Assembly (NCBI GenBank): GCA_012521185.1
Contig: JAAYMV010000003.1
Location: forward strand, 1-60,434
Reading direction: 5' to 3'
DNA from: Bacillota bacterium
Lineage (GTDB): Bacteria > Bacillota > Limnochordia > Darwinibacteriales > DTU012
DNA length: 60,434 bases
The stretch's first letter is position 1, and the number at the start of each line of letters is the position of its first letter. The notes beneath the pieces are model-generated. The model saw nothing but the letters and a program-made list of their open reading frames with translations, had not been told where the DNA came from and made no database searches. The translations under genes and the position numbers were made by a program. Of the stretch, positions 33,950 through 43,020 are shown one piece after another.

Positions 33950-35092
33950 ATGGCCAGGGTAGTGCTGAAAAATGTTACTAAACGCTATGGTAACGTATTA
34001 GCAGTTGATAATATCGACTTAGAAATTAAAGATAAAGAATTTATTGTTTTAGTTGGACCATCAGGATGTGGAAAATCAACAACATTGCGGATGGTTGCAG
34101 GTTTAGAAGAAATTACAGAAGGAACTATTATGATTGGAGATACTGTTGTTAATGATATTCCACCAAAAGATCGGGATATCGCAATGGTATTCCAAAACTA
34201 TGCGTTATATCCTCACATGGATGTTTACAATAATATGGCTTTTGGTTTAAAGCTACGTAAGTTCCCAAAAACTGAAATTGATAAACGAGTTAAAGAAACT
34301 GCAAGATTGCTTGGTATTGAAAACCTTTTAGACCGCAAACCTAAACAACTTTCCGGGGGTCAACGTCAACGGGTAGCAGTAGGTAGAGCTATCGTACGTG
34401 AACCAAAAGTATTCTTAATGGACGAACCTCTTTCCAACCTTGACGCCAAGTTAAGGGTACAAATGAGAGCTGAGTTAAGTAAACTTCATAACAGATTACA
34501 AACTACAGTTATCTATGTAACACACGACCAAACAGAAGCTATGACAATGGGAGACCGTATCGTTGTGATGAAAGATGGCGTGATCTTGCAAGTAGCGTCC
34601 CCATTAGTGATTTATAATCATCCGAATAACGTGTTCGTAGGTGGATTTATTGGTAGCCCAGCTATGAACTTCATGGATATGGTTTTAATTAAAGAAGATG
34701 ACCAATACTTTGTTGAGTCACTTGAAGGTACAGTTAAATTAGCTATTCCTAATGAACGCTTAGAATACTTCAGAGATTTAACACCATACGTTAATAAAGA
34801 AGTTATTCTTGGTATTCGACCAGAAGATATTGAAGATATTTCTGTGGTAGCTGATCCTGATGAGAACTCAGTATTAACAGCCCAAGTAGATGTAATTGAA
34901 CCTATGGGTGCTGAAACATTCTTATATCTATCAGTAGGAGAAGAAATTCCTCAAATTATTGCTAGAGTAGATGCAGGTACTAAAGCTAGTGACGGTGACA
35001 CTCATAAAGTAGTACTTGACATGAGCAAGTGTCAACTATTCGATAAAGACACTCAAGAAACATTACGTAGAGAAGATTTACGTTTAAGATAA
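33950..35092 (+). CDS. Sugar-type ABC transporter ATP-binding protein (MsmK/UgpC family)
   Basis: A 380-residue ATPase of the MalK/MsmK/UgpC group. Walker A is GPSGCGKST (near residue 38), the Q loop lies in AMVFQNYALYPHMDVYNNMA, the signature is LSGGQRQRVAVGRAI, Walker B is VFLMDEPLSNLDAKLR, and the switch His is in YVTHDQTEAMTMGDRIVVM. A C-terminal TOBE-type regulatory domain (GIRPEDIED and onward) is complete. No permease or binding-protein genes are nearby, so it is an orphan. In many Bacillota a single MsmK-like ATPase energises several sugar importers, which is the likely role here. It has its own leader and terminator. Confidence 0.93.
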   Translation: MARVVLKNVTKRYGNVLAVDNIDLEIKDKEFIVLVGPSGCGKSTTLRMVAGLEEITEGTIMIGDTVVNDIPPKDRDIAMVFQNYALYPHMDVYNNMAFGLKLRKFPKTEIDKRVKETARLLGIENLLDRKPKQLSGGQRQRVAVGRAIVREPKVFLMDEPLSNLDAKLRVQMRAELSKLHNRLQTTVIYVTHDQTEAMTMGDRIVVMKDGVILQVASPLVIYNHPNNVFVGGFIGSPAMNFMDMVLIKEDDQYFVESLEGTVKLAIPNERLEYFRDLTPYVNKEVILGIRPEDIEDISVVADPDENSVLTAQVDVIEPMGAETFLYLSVGEEIPQIIARVDAGTKASDGDTHKVVLDMSKCQLFDKDTQETLRREDLRLR

Positions 35093-35120
35093 TTTAAATA
35101 GAGTTAATTGCGAAAGTAAC

Positions 35121-35146
35121 AAGGGACGGTTATCCGTCCCTTTTTA
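35121..35146. terminator. Terminator between the ABC ATPase and XRE genes
   Basis: AAGGGACGG (35121-35129), loop TTAT, CCGTCCCTT (35134-35142), then TTT. It lies 4 bases before the end of the converging minus-strand gene and may act for both. Confidence 0.88.
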
Positions 35147-35149
35147 GCA

Positions 35150-35866
35150 TCAATCATTGGCTTGAGCCAGTTTAAGAGCATGGTGAAAGGTTGTTCCATA
35201 ATCGAGAGCATAAAAGAAGGTAAGCAGATCTTTTGCTCGCATTAAATCAGGTTCATAAATTAACTCATGGATTAGTTGATTCTTTAAGTTTTCAAAGTCT
35301 TCATTTTCGTAAGCTAGCAGCTTCCTTAATTGTTGGATTGTTTCTTGATAGTTTTTTTCCTCCATGAGTTCTCGATAAATAAAACTTAATTGGGTTAGAA
35401 AAAGGATTCGCCAAAAGTCATCGAGATATCTTAGGTTTTTCACTAATATTTCTTTGGCTTGGTGATAATTTTTTTGGAAAATGAGTAACCTAGCAGTAAG
35501 ATAATTAAGTTCTATATTTGGAGGTAATTGGCAGTCAAGGGGTTTGTTAGTTAGCAGGGAATTTGTTAGGCGATCTAGAAATATAGTAGTATTAGTTTTG
35601 TGTAATTTTGATAAGTAGTTTTGGCAGTTTTTTGGTGACAATATAGTTGCTTTAGCTTTAGCTAAAATAATAGAATCACCAATTAGATCGCTGACTGTAG
35701 TATCTAATTTTTCGGCTAAGGCTATTAGAGTTTGCAAGGAAGGCTGTACTCGGTTGCTTTCTATTTGACTGATGTAGCTCCGAGTCCAGTTATTATGGGC
35801 CACTTCTTGTTGACTCATTTTTAATTTTTTACGGCGCATTCGAATATGGTGACCAATATTCATCAT
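35150..35866 (-). CDS. XRE-family helix-turn-helix regulator with TPR-like C-terminus
   Basis: A 238-residue protein (237 if the second of two adjacent ATG codons, at 35863, is used; that one has better spacing from AAAGGTG). Residues 5-62 form an XRE DNA-binding domain (GHHIRMRRKKLKMSQQEVAH, then SYISQIESNRVQPSLQTLIA). The remainder is helical with repeating antiparallel pairs, as in Rgg/PlcR/NprR-type regulators, where TPR-like repeats bind a signalling peptide. No small peptide gene was found next to it, so that mode is speculative. It diverges from the NdoAI/NdoA pair. AT-rich repeats in front of it may be its operators. Confidence 0.8.
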   Translation of the reverse strand: MMNIGHHIRMRRKKLKMSQQEVAHNNWTRSYISQIESNRVQPSLQTLIALAEKLDTTVSDLIGDSIILAKAKATILSPKNCQNYLSKLHKTNTTIFLDRLTNSLLTNKPLDCQLPPNIELNYLTARLLIFQKNYHQAKEILVKNLRYLDDFWRILFLTQLSFIYRELMEEKNYQETIQQLRKLLAYENEDFENLKNQLIHELIYEPDLMRAKDLLTFFYALDYGTTFHHALKLAQAND

Positions 35867-35883
35867 TCAACACCTTTTCCTGA

Positions 35884-35936
35884 TTTTATGGGAATATTTT
35901 GCTTTGTAAAATATTTTACCATATTTTATGGCAATA
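35884..35936. promoter_or_regulatory. Inverted and direct repeats in the XRE upstream region
   Basis: AATATTTT-GCTTTGT-AAAATATT (35893-35915) is an 8-7-8 inverted repeat. TTTTATGGGAATA (35884-35896) and TTTTATGGCAATA (35924-35936) are 13-base direct repeats with one mismatch, offset 40 bases. Both lie just upstream of the XRE start, consistent with binding by a dimeric regulator. Confidence 0.5.
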
Positions 35937-36018
35937 GGCAAACTTTTGTGCTGTAATAATTACTGAAATTATTCTGAAAATATTATGTTCGTTAGTTCTT
36001 GGCGAGAGGTGAATAATT

Positions 36019-36288
36019 ATGACGCGTACCAGGAGAATTATGATTTCTGTTCCAAGCAATTTATTGAAGGAAGTTGACAAAGCAGTAAAAGAAGAGAACG
36101 GTAATCGCAGTCAATTTATTCGTGAGGCAATTCAAATGTATATTTTAGAGCGCAAAAAATGTATGCTGCGGGAAAAACTCAAAGATGGATATCAAAGAAT
36201 GGCTGCCTTAAACTTAATTATTGCAGAAGAAGGCTCTGACGAAATATCCCTCGATCACTATGAACGCGAATTAGCGGAGGCTGAGTAG
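36019..36288 (+). CDS. ndoAI: Ribbon-helix-helix antitoxin (NdoAI/EndoAI type)
   Basis: An 89-residue ribbon-helix-helix DNA-binding protein. The N-terminal strand ([20 protein letters not shown]) and helix pair ([20 protein letters not shown]) match the antitoxin of the MazF-type toxin EndoA in Bacillota. The C-terminal acidic tail ([20 protein letters not shown]) is the part expected to occupy the toxin's RNA-binding groove. One base separates it from the toxin gene. Such pairs are autorepressed by the antitoxin or complex binding its own promoter. The usual neighbour alr is absent here. Confidence 0.93.
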   Translation: MTRTRRIMISVPSNLLKEVDKAVKEENGNRSQFIREAIQMYILERKKCMLREKLKDGYQRMAALNLIIAEEGSDEISLDHYERELAEAE

Positions 36289-36289
36289 A

Positions 36290-36643
36290 ATGCAAAACAT
36301 TCTGCGCGGCGATATTTATTATGCAAATTTGAATCCGGTTATTGGCTCTGAACAAGGTGGGGTACGTCCAGTGCTGATTCTGCAAAATGACATTGGTAAT
36401 AAATACAGCCCAACAACGATTATAGCAGCCATAACATCGAAGATTAAAAAAGCCAAGCTGCCTACTCATGTGGAGTTATCATCATCGGTATTTAATCTAG
36501 AGAAGGATTCGGTTATCTTGTTAGAGCAGGTACGAACCATCGATAAACGACGACTAAAAGAAAAGATCGCGCACTTAGATGACGAAACCATGAATCAGAT
36601 CAACCAGGCTTTATCCATTAGTCTTGGACTGGTGGATCTGTAA
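36290..36643 (+). CDS. ndoA: MazF/EndoA-type mRNA interferase toxin
   Basis: A 117-residue endoribonuclease that cleaves mRNA at a short sequence (UACAU in the Bacillus enzyme). The N-terminal [20 protein letters not shown] with the catalytic Arg region ([15 protein letters not shown]), the [15 protein letters not shown] block and [17 protein letters not shown] with the catalytic Thr/Arg are all intact, so it should be active. Length is normal. Its AUG follows the antitoxin stop by a single base, ensuring coupled production. A terminator follows directly. Confidence 0.95.
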   Translation: MQNILRGDIYYANLNPVIGSEQGGVRPVLILQNDIGNKYSPTTIIAAITSKIKKAKLPTHVELSSSVFNLEKDSVILLEQVRTIDKRRLKEKIAHLDDETMNQINQALSISLGLVDL

Positions 36644-36657
36644 TACATAGTACGTAG

Positions 36658-36690
36658 CACTCACCTGATGTTTAGATGAGTGTTTTTTCT
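36658..36690 (+). terminator. Terminator after ndoA
   Basis: CACTCACCT, loop GATGTTT, AGATGAGTG (36674-36682), then a run of six T. There is one C-A mismatch in the 9-base stem. Confidence 0.8.
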
Positions 36691-36720
36691 ATTTCACAGT
36701 ATTAGCAGTGGAGGAGTGCT

Positions 36721-37431
36721 ATGAAACCGATAATTGGAATTACTTGTGGTCATCAGTGGGAAGGAATAGAACGGTATTATGTTAATCAGGCTTATGTTAC
36801 TAGTATTTTGCAAGCTGGTGGAATACCAGTTCTGATTCCTTATATGAATGTAACTTTGTTAGCTCAAATACTCAAACAGGTGCAAGGAATTCTTATACCT
36901 GGAGGCATTGATATTGATGCCAACCTTTTTAGTCACGATATTCATCCCCAATGCGGTAAAATTGATCCTATGTGGGATGAGCTAGATATAACAGTGATTC
37001 GGATAGCTTTAGCAAGAAATCTGCCGTTATTAGGCATTTGTCGCGGTTGTCAAATCTTAAATGTTGCTTGTGGTGGAAGTTTAATTCAAGATATTCCTTC
37101 CCAAACCCAGTCGCAAATTAATCATCGACCAGAGGCACCTAAATGGTATGCCACCCATGAAATTTCCATCCAGCCAGATAGTAAGTTAAGTCAGATTTTA
37201 CATACTACTAACACAAGAGTTAATTCTTTTCATCATCAAGCTGTTTTACAAATAGCACCTGGATTTCAAGTGACGGCAGTGGCTAATGATGGTATAATTG
37301 AGGCCATCGAAAGTGTTGAACACGATTATGTAATTGGTGTTCAGTGGCATCCAGAATTAATGCTTGACTATTATCCGGAATTTAAAAATCTATTTTCAGA
37401 ATTAATTCGAGCGGCAAGTTTAAAGTATTAG
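36721..37431 (+). CDS. Peptidase C26 / gamma-glutamyl-GABA hydrolase-like class I amidotransferase
   Basis: A 236-residue stand-alone class I glutamine-amidotransferase-fold hydrolase of the PuuD type. The nucleophile Cys sits in LLGICRGCQILNVACGG, and the His/Glu pair in VIGVQWHPELML. The GG(I/V)D block is IPGGIDIDANLF. PuuD cleaves gamma-glutamyl-GABA in polyamine breakdown; relatives hydrolyse other gamma-glutamyl compounds, and no putrescine genes accompany this one. The ATG at 36721 follows GGAGGAGTGCT. It is the only complete Cys-His-Glu GATase domain seen in the window, of interest because GuaA here lacks one. Confidence 0.85.
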   Translation: MKPIIGITCGHQWEGIERYYVNQAYVTSILQAGGIPVLIPYMNVTLLAQILKQVQGILIPGGIDIDANLFSHDIHPQCGKIDPMWDELDITVIRIALARNLPLLGICRGCQILNVACGGSLIQDIPSQTQSQINHRPEAPKWYATHEISIQPDSKLSQILHTTNTRVNSFHHQAVLQIAPGFQVTAVANDGIIEAIESVEHDYVIGVQWHPELMLDYYPEFKNLFSELIRAASLKY

Positions 37432-37439
37432 GTAAATTC

Positions 37440-37468
37440 TTGCTTAATCATCAAATCTGGGTTATAGT
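37440..37468 (+). promoter_or_regulatory. Promoter of the tsaE-tsaB-rimI-tsaD operon
   Basis: TTGCTT (37440-37445), 17-base spacer, TATAGT (37463-37468), 44 bases before the tsaE start. Confidence 0.6.
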
Positions 37469-37512
37469 GATTAAGTGATAAATTGTTGTTCCTAGGTTAA
37501 GGAGAATTGCAA

Positions 37513-37980
37513 ATGATCATGACTATGAAATCACCTGAGCAGACGAAAAAACTAGGAGAAGTTTTAGCTAGTTTTTTGCAGCCAGGTGATCTAGTAATAC
37601 TAGATGGAGATTTAGGTGCTGGTAAAACCATATTTACTAAGGGTATCGGATTAGGTTTAGGAATAACCGAAGATCTAATAACCAGTCCTACTTATACTTT
37701 AATAAATGAATATCGAGGCAGATATCCTTTATATCATTTTGATGTATATCGTTTAAATGATCCGGCGGAGTTAGAGGATTTAGGCTACGAAGATTATTTT
37801 TACAGTAATGGAATATCCATCATTGAGTGGGGTAATCTAATTAAGTCTTATCTGCCGACAGATTATTTAGAAATCATTTTTCATAAAGCCGCGGAAAATG
37901 AACGCCGTTTGCAATTTGTTAGTCATGGCTCGCGGAGTGCCCAGTTGCTAGCAGAGCTTACTAAGGTGGTGCCAGAATGA
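37513..37980 (+). CDS. tsaE: tRNA t6A biosynthesis ATPase TsaE
   Basis: About 155 residues. TsaE is the small ATPase that resets the TsaBD complex during threonylcarbamoyladenosine (t6A37) formation on ANN-decoding tRNAs. Walker A is GDLGAGKTIFTKGI, with the conserved TSPTYTLINEY and HFDVYRLNDPAELEDLGYED downstream. The ATG at 37513 is 8 bases from AAGGAG; an in-frame TTG at 37507 is too close to that site. Its end overlaps tsaB by four bases. The whole t6A set (tsaE, tsaB, tsaD) with rimI lies in one operon, as often in Bacillota. Confidence 0.94.
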   Translation: MIMTMKSPEQTKKLGEVLASFLQPGDLVILDGDLGAGKTIFTKGIGLGLGITEDLITSPTYTLINEYRGRYPLYHFDVYRLNDPAELEDLGYEDYFYSNGISIIEWGNLIKSYLPTDYLEIIFHKAAENERRLQFVSHGSRSAQLLAELTKVVPE

Positions 37981-38672
37981 TTGTACTAGGAATTGATACA
38001 TCAACAAATACTGGAGGAGCTGCTTTAGTAACTGAAGATGCGTTGATTGGTGAATACGTTCTCAATGTAGAAACTAATCATTCTGATCGGCTATTACCTG
38101 CCATCCAACGGGTGTTGGCTGATGCTCAAATAGAAATCAAGGATGTTGCGGGGATTGCTGTAGTAAGTGGGCCAGGATCATTTACTGGTTTACGGATCGG
38201 TGTGGCAATAGCTAAAGGCTTGGCCTATGCACTAAAAAAGCCTTTGATTGGAGTAACAGCTTTTGAAGCTTTGGCCTGGCAGCATAGTCAGTTTGCTGGA
38301 GTGGTCTGTCCAATTATAGATGCTCGGAGAAATCAAGTCTTTACGCAAGCCTTTCAGAACCAACAAGCTATTACTGAACCAATCAACTGTGATATCGACC
38401 AATTAATTGCTTGGACGGGTCAGCAAACTCACCCAATATTGTTTACTGGTGACGGGGTACACTTATTTAAAGAACAGTTAAGCCAAGTTGAGTCTGCTGT
38501 TTTCCCCCAACGGGAAACAATATTATTAAGACCAAGCAGTGTTGCTAGTTTTGGATTGAACCAATTAGCCAAGGGAATTAGTGATCACCCCTTTGAATTG
38601 GTTCCGTTTTATATGCGAAAGAGTAGTGCAGAATATCAACGGGATGCGATGGAGATGAATCATGGTCAGTAA
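37977..38672 (+). CDS. tsaB: tRNA t6A biosynthesis protein TsaB
   Basis: A 231-residue ASKHA-fold protein that forms a heterodimer with TsaD. The N-terminal IVLGIDTSTNTGGAALVT, NHSDRLLPAIQRVL and the strongly conserved VSGPGSFTGLRIGVAIAKGL identify it. It lacks the HxxxH metal site of TsaD, as expected for a non-catalytic partner. It overlaps tsaE by 4 bases and rimI by 11 bases, indicating tight coupling. Confidence 0.95.
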   Translation: MIVLGIDTSTNTGGAALVTEDALIGEYVLNVETNHSDRLLPAIQRVLADAQIEIKDVAGIAVVSGPGSFTGLRIGVAIAKGLAYALKKPLIGVTAFEALAWQHSQFAGVVCPIIDARRNQVFTQAFQNQQAITEPINCDIDQLIAWTGQQTHPILFTGDGVHLFKEQLSQVESAVFPQRETILLRPSSVASFGLNQLAKGISDHPFELVPFYMRKSSAEYQRDAMEMNHGQ

Positions 38673-39177
38673 AGAAATCTGCTTTGATGAAGCAACGTTT
38701 AGTATTGAAAGAATGACAATTCATGATTTACCTGAGGTTCGGATTATTGAAAAAGAAGCTTTTCCAATTCCTTGGTCATATCAGTCTTTTGTATCTGAGT
38801 TAACAACTAATGATAATGCTATTTATCTAGTTGCTCGGATTAATCGGCAGATTGTTGGATTTGTTGGAATGTGGCTTATTATTGATGAAGGGCATATTAC
38901 CAATATTGCTGTCGCAAAAGACTTTCGTAATCAAGGTATTGGCCGAAGGCTATTGCAAGCTATGGATTTGATTGCTTTTGCCCATGGAGTTCGTCGCATG
39001 ACCTTAGAAGTGCGCGTTTCCAACATTGGAGCTCAAGCATTGTATCGTAAATTAGGTTATCGACCTTGTGGCGTCCGACCCGAGTATTATCGGGACAATA
39101 ATGAGGATGCCATAATTATGTGGAAGGAATTGAAGATCGATGAGCAAACCAAAGTTAACACTGGGAATAGAAACTAG
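38662..39177 (+). CDS. rimI: Ribosomal protein S18 alanine N-acetyltransferase-type GNAT enzyme RimI
   Basis: A 171-residue GNAT acetyltransferase. The acetyl-CoA pyrophosphate loop is [18 protein letters not shown], preceded by the GHITNIAV strand. The RimI-type ends [20 protein letters not shown] and REYYRDN-like [18 protein letters not shown] are present. About 20 extra residues at the N-terminus and 10 at the C-terminus extend the family core of 150. RimI acetylates the S18 N-terminus and perhaps other proteins. It overlaps tsaB by 11 and tsaD by 38 bases, the standard tsaB-rimI-tsaD order. Confidence 0.92.
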   Translation: MVSKEICFDEATFSIERMTIHDLPEVRIIEKEAFPIPWSYQSFVSELTTNDNAIYLVARINRQIVGFVGMWLIIDEGHITNIAVAKDFRNQGIGRRLLQAMDLIAFAHGVRRMTLEVRVSNIGAQALYRKLGYRPCGVRPEYYRDNNEDAIIMWKELKIDEQTKVNTGNRN

Positions 39178-40159
39178 TTGTGATGAAACAGCAGCAGCAG
39201 TTATTGAAGATGGCTTAAAAATTCGTTCGAATGTAATTGCTTCACAAATCGACTTTCATCAACGTTTTGGCGGTGTAGTGCCTGAGATTGCCTCTCGCAA
39301 ACATATTGAAGCTGTATTTCCAGTTATCGATCAGGCTTTATCAGAAGCAAATACTACTTTAGAAGAAATAGATTTAATTGCTGTTACTTATGGACCAGGT
39401 TTAGTTGGAGCTCTGTTAGTGGGAGTAGCTGCAGCGAAGGCTCTAGCGTTTGCCTTAAACAAACCATTAGTTGGTGTGAATCATATTGAAGGCCATATTT
39501 ATGCCAACTTTCTCGCTGAACCAAATTTAAAACCGCCATTTATTTGTTTAACTGTTTCTGGCGGACATACGGATTTATTATACATTCCGAAATTCGGCGA
39601 ATATGAAATCCTTGGTCGTACTCGGGATGATGCGGCAGGGGAAGCATTTGATAAAATCGCCCGGGTTTTAGGGTTACCTTATCCAGGAGGACCACAAATT
39701 GATCGCTTAGCTAAAGGTGGTAATCCTCAAGCTATCGACTTTCCCCGAGGATTAGCGGTAGAAGATACATTTGACTTTAGTTTTAGCGGTTTGAAAACTG
39801 CTGCCTTAAATTATATCAATCAGATGCGGCAAAAAAATCAAGAAATACATTTGTCGGATTTTGCTGCTAGTTATCAATGGGCAATTATCGATGTTTTGTC
39901 CGATAAAGTGATTCGAGCAGCTAAAAGTAAAAATGTAAAACAAGTTATTTTGTCCGGTGGTGTTGCTTCTAATAGTCAGTTGCGGGCTCATGTAGAAGCA
40001 TTGGCTAAGCCTTTAGGGATTAGCGTATTGTATCCACCGTTAATTTTATGCACAGATAATGCAGCCATGATTGGAAGCGCAGGCTACTTTAAGTACCTGG
40101 CTGGTCAGCAAGCTGGTTGGGATTTGAATGCTGATCCGAATTTACGGCTCAATAATTAA
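39140..40159 (+). CDS. tsaD: tRNA t6A transferase TsaD
   Basis: A 339-residue ASKHA protein that transfers threonylcarbamoyl from its AMP ester to A37 of tRNA. The metal-binding HxxxH is in [13 protein letters not shown]. The nucleotide-binding elements [31 protein letters not shown] and [11 protein letters not shown] are intact, together with [20 protein letters not shown]. Length is normal. The ATG lies 38 bases before the end of rimI. A non-coding stretch with the groE control region follows. Confidence 0.97.
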   Translation: MSKPKLTLGIETSCDETAAAVIEDGLKIRSNVIASQIDFHQRFGGVVPEIASRKHIEAVFPVIDQALSEANTTLEEIDLIAVTYGPGLVGALLVGVAAAKALAFALNKPLVGVNHIEGHIYANFLAEPNLKPPFICLTVSGGHTDLLYIPKFGEYEILGRTRDDAAGEAFDKIARVLGLPYPGGPQIDRLAKGGNPQAIDFPRGLAVEDTFDFSFSGLKTAALNYINQMRQKNQEIHLSDFAASYQWAIIDVLSDKVIRAAKSKNVKQVILSGGVASNSQLRAHVEALAKPLGISVLYPPLILCTDNAAMIGSAGYFKYLAGQQAGWDLNADPNLRLNN

Positions 40160-40273
40160 TTTGATAATAATGGATATAATAGAAAAAATGTCCATTAAAG
40201 AGTATTCGAAAGAAAAATGGAGTAAAACAGCCAAAAGTAGGATGTTTCGGCAAACTACTCTTAAAGTTGAAAG

Positions 40274-40338
40274 TTGCATTTATTATTGGGGTTTACTATG
40301 ATTAACATAGGTTAGCACTCATCGGGGTTGAGTGCTAG
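40274..40338 (+). promoter_or_regulatory. groESL promoter with CIRCE operator (HrcA site)
   Basis: TTGCAT (40274-40279), 17-base spacer, TATGAT (40297-40302). Ten bases downstream is the inverted repeat TTAGCACTC-N9-GAGTGCTAG (40312-40338), matching the CIRCE consensus except for the last base (G for A). HrcA binding here would repress groESL until heat shock. hrcA itself is not in the window. Confidence 0.93.
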
Positions 40339-40387
40339 TAGTTTCCACAAGAGATAAGCAACTAGCATTTAAAGGAGGTACTTACAA

Positions 40388-40675
40388 ATGAATCTAAAAC
40401 CATTGAATGATCGCTTAATCGTTAAAGTTTTAGAAGCTGAAGAAAAAACATCTAGCGGTATTATTCTACCAGATAACGCTAAAGAAAAGCCACAACAAGG
40501 TAAAGTGGTTGCAGTAGGCCCTGGTAGACAAACTGATGAAGGTAAAGTTATTCCTATGTCTGTCAAAGAAGGGGACACTGTAATTTTTGCAAAGTATAGT
40601 GGAACAGAAGTAAAGTACCAAGGTGAAGAACTCTTGATTCTAAGAGAATCAGATGTTTTAGCTATTGTAGGATAA
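40388..40675 (+). CDS. groS: Co-chaperonin GroES
   Basis: A 95-residue GroES, the seven-fold lid of the GroEL folding chamber. The opening [20 protein letters not shown], the mobile loop [20 protein letters not shown] with its GroEL-binding I-I-L, and the end [20 protein letters not shown] are canonical. The ATG follows AAAGGAGGTAC. It is the first gene after the CIRCE operator, 25 bases before groL. Confidence 0.98.
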   Translation: MNLKPLNDRLIVKVLEAEEKTSSGIILPDNAKEKPQQGKVVAVGPGRQTDEGKVIPMSVKEGDTVIFAKYSGTEVKYQGEELLILRESDVLAIVG

Positions 40676-40685
40676 AACTTTGTAA

Positions 40686-42326
<1,641 letters not shown>

Positions 42327-42344
42327 ATTTGAGATTAAATAGTT

Positions 42345-42376
42345 AGAGGATCCTAAAGAAGGATCCTCTTTTTTTG
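42345..42376 (+). terminator. Terminator after groEL
   Basis: AGAGGATCC (42345-42353), loop TAAAGAA, GGATCCTCT (42361-42369), then a run of T. Confidence 0.92.
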
Positions 42377-42471
42377 TTATCTTAAAAATCCTTGAAGGGA
42401 ATACTCAAGTAAATAGCGAAACATAGAAGTTTATATGATGCTATCAACTTGAGAAGTAAGGACGGGTATTA

Positions 42472-43008
42472 ATGAGTGATATTGCAAAGATATTAATTAC
42501 GGAAGACCAAATAAAACAGCGTGTAAAAGAATTAGGACAACAAATTAGTGAAGATTATCCTGATGGTAACTTAGTTTTAATTGGAATTTTAAAAGGTGCT
42601 GTAGTTTTTTTAGCAGATTTAATGCGGGAAATTAAAACCCACGTAGAAATTGATTTTATGTCAGTTTCTAGTTATGGTACTGCATCAGAAAGTAGCGGAG
42701 TAGTTCGCATTTTGAAAGATCTGGACTTAAGTATTGAAGGAAGAGATATCTTAATTGTGGAAGACATTGTGGATACCGGTTTAACTCTGGCCTACTTGAA
42801 GGACCTTTTGCAATCGCGTAATCCAAAAAGCGTAAAAATTGCTGCTTTCCTTGATAAACCTGAAAGACGTAAAATTGAAATTTCCGCAGATTATCTAGGG
42901 TATTCCGTTCCTGATGAGTTTTTAGTAGGCTATGGTTTAGATTATGCGGAAAGATATCGTTATTTACCATATGTTGCAGTTTTATCACCACATGTATATA
43001 ACAAATAG
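42472..43008 (+). CDS. hpt: Hypoxanthine-guanine phosphoribosyltransferase
   Basis: A 178-residue enzyme that salvages hypoxanthine and guanine to IMP and GMP using PRPP. The PRPP loop is ILIVEDIVDTGLTLAYL, the pyrophosphate-binding LIGILKGAVVFLADLMREIK lies near residue 36, and the flexible-loop MSVSSYGTASESSGVVRILK follows. The C-terminal PDEFLVGYGLDYAERYRYLP holds the base-binding residues. It sits 12 bases before guaA, so salvage and GMP synthesis are coexpressed. No purine riboswitch was recognised in front. Confidence 0.95.
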   Translation: MSDIAKILITEDQIKQRVKELGQQISEDYPDGNLVLIGILKGAVVFLADLMREIKTHVEIDFMSVSSYGTASESSGVVRILKDLDLSIEGRDILIVEDIVDTGLTLAYLKDLLQSRNPKSVKIAAFLDKPERRKIEISADYLGYSVPDEFLVGYGLDYAERYRYLPYVAVLSPHVYNK

Positions 43009-43020
43009 AAGGGAGTTGGC

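Noticed and set aside
36721-37431. The C26 hydrolase as the missing glutaminase subunit for GuaA or HisF
   Set aside because: It has a complete Cys-His-Glu set, but its sequence is of the PuuD type, and nothing in the sequence links it to either enzyme; kept only as a testable idea.
40160-40273. Terminator or extra gene between tsaD and the groE promoter
   Set aside because: AAGAGTA/TACTCTT could pair, but across a 50-base loop and without a T tract. No frame with a ribosome binding site is present.
42377-42471. Purine riboswitch before hpt
   Set aside because: The conserved purine-riboswitch loop sequences are absent; only a weak CTTGA/TCAAG hairpin is present.
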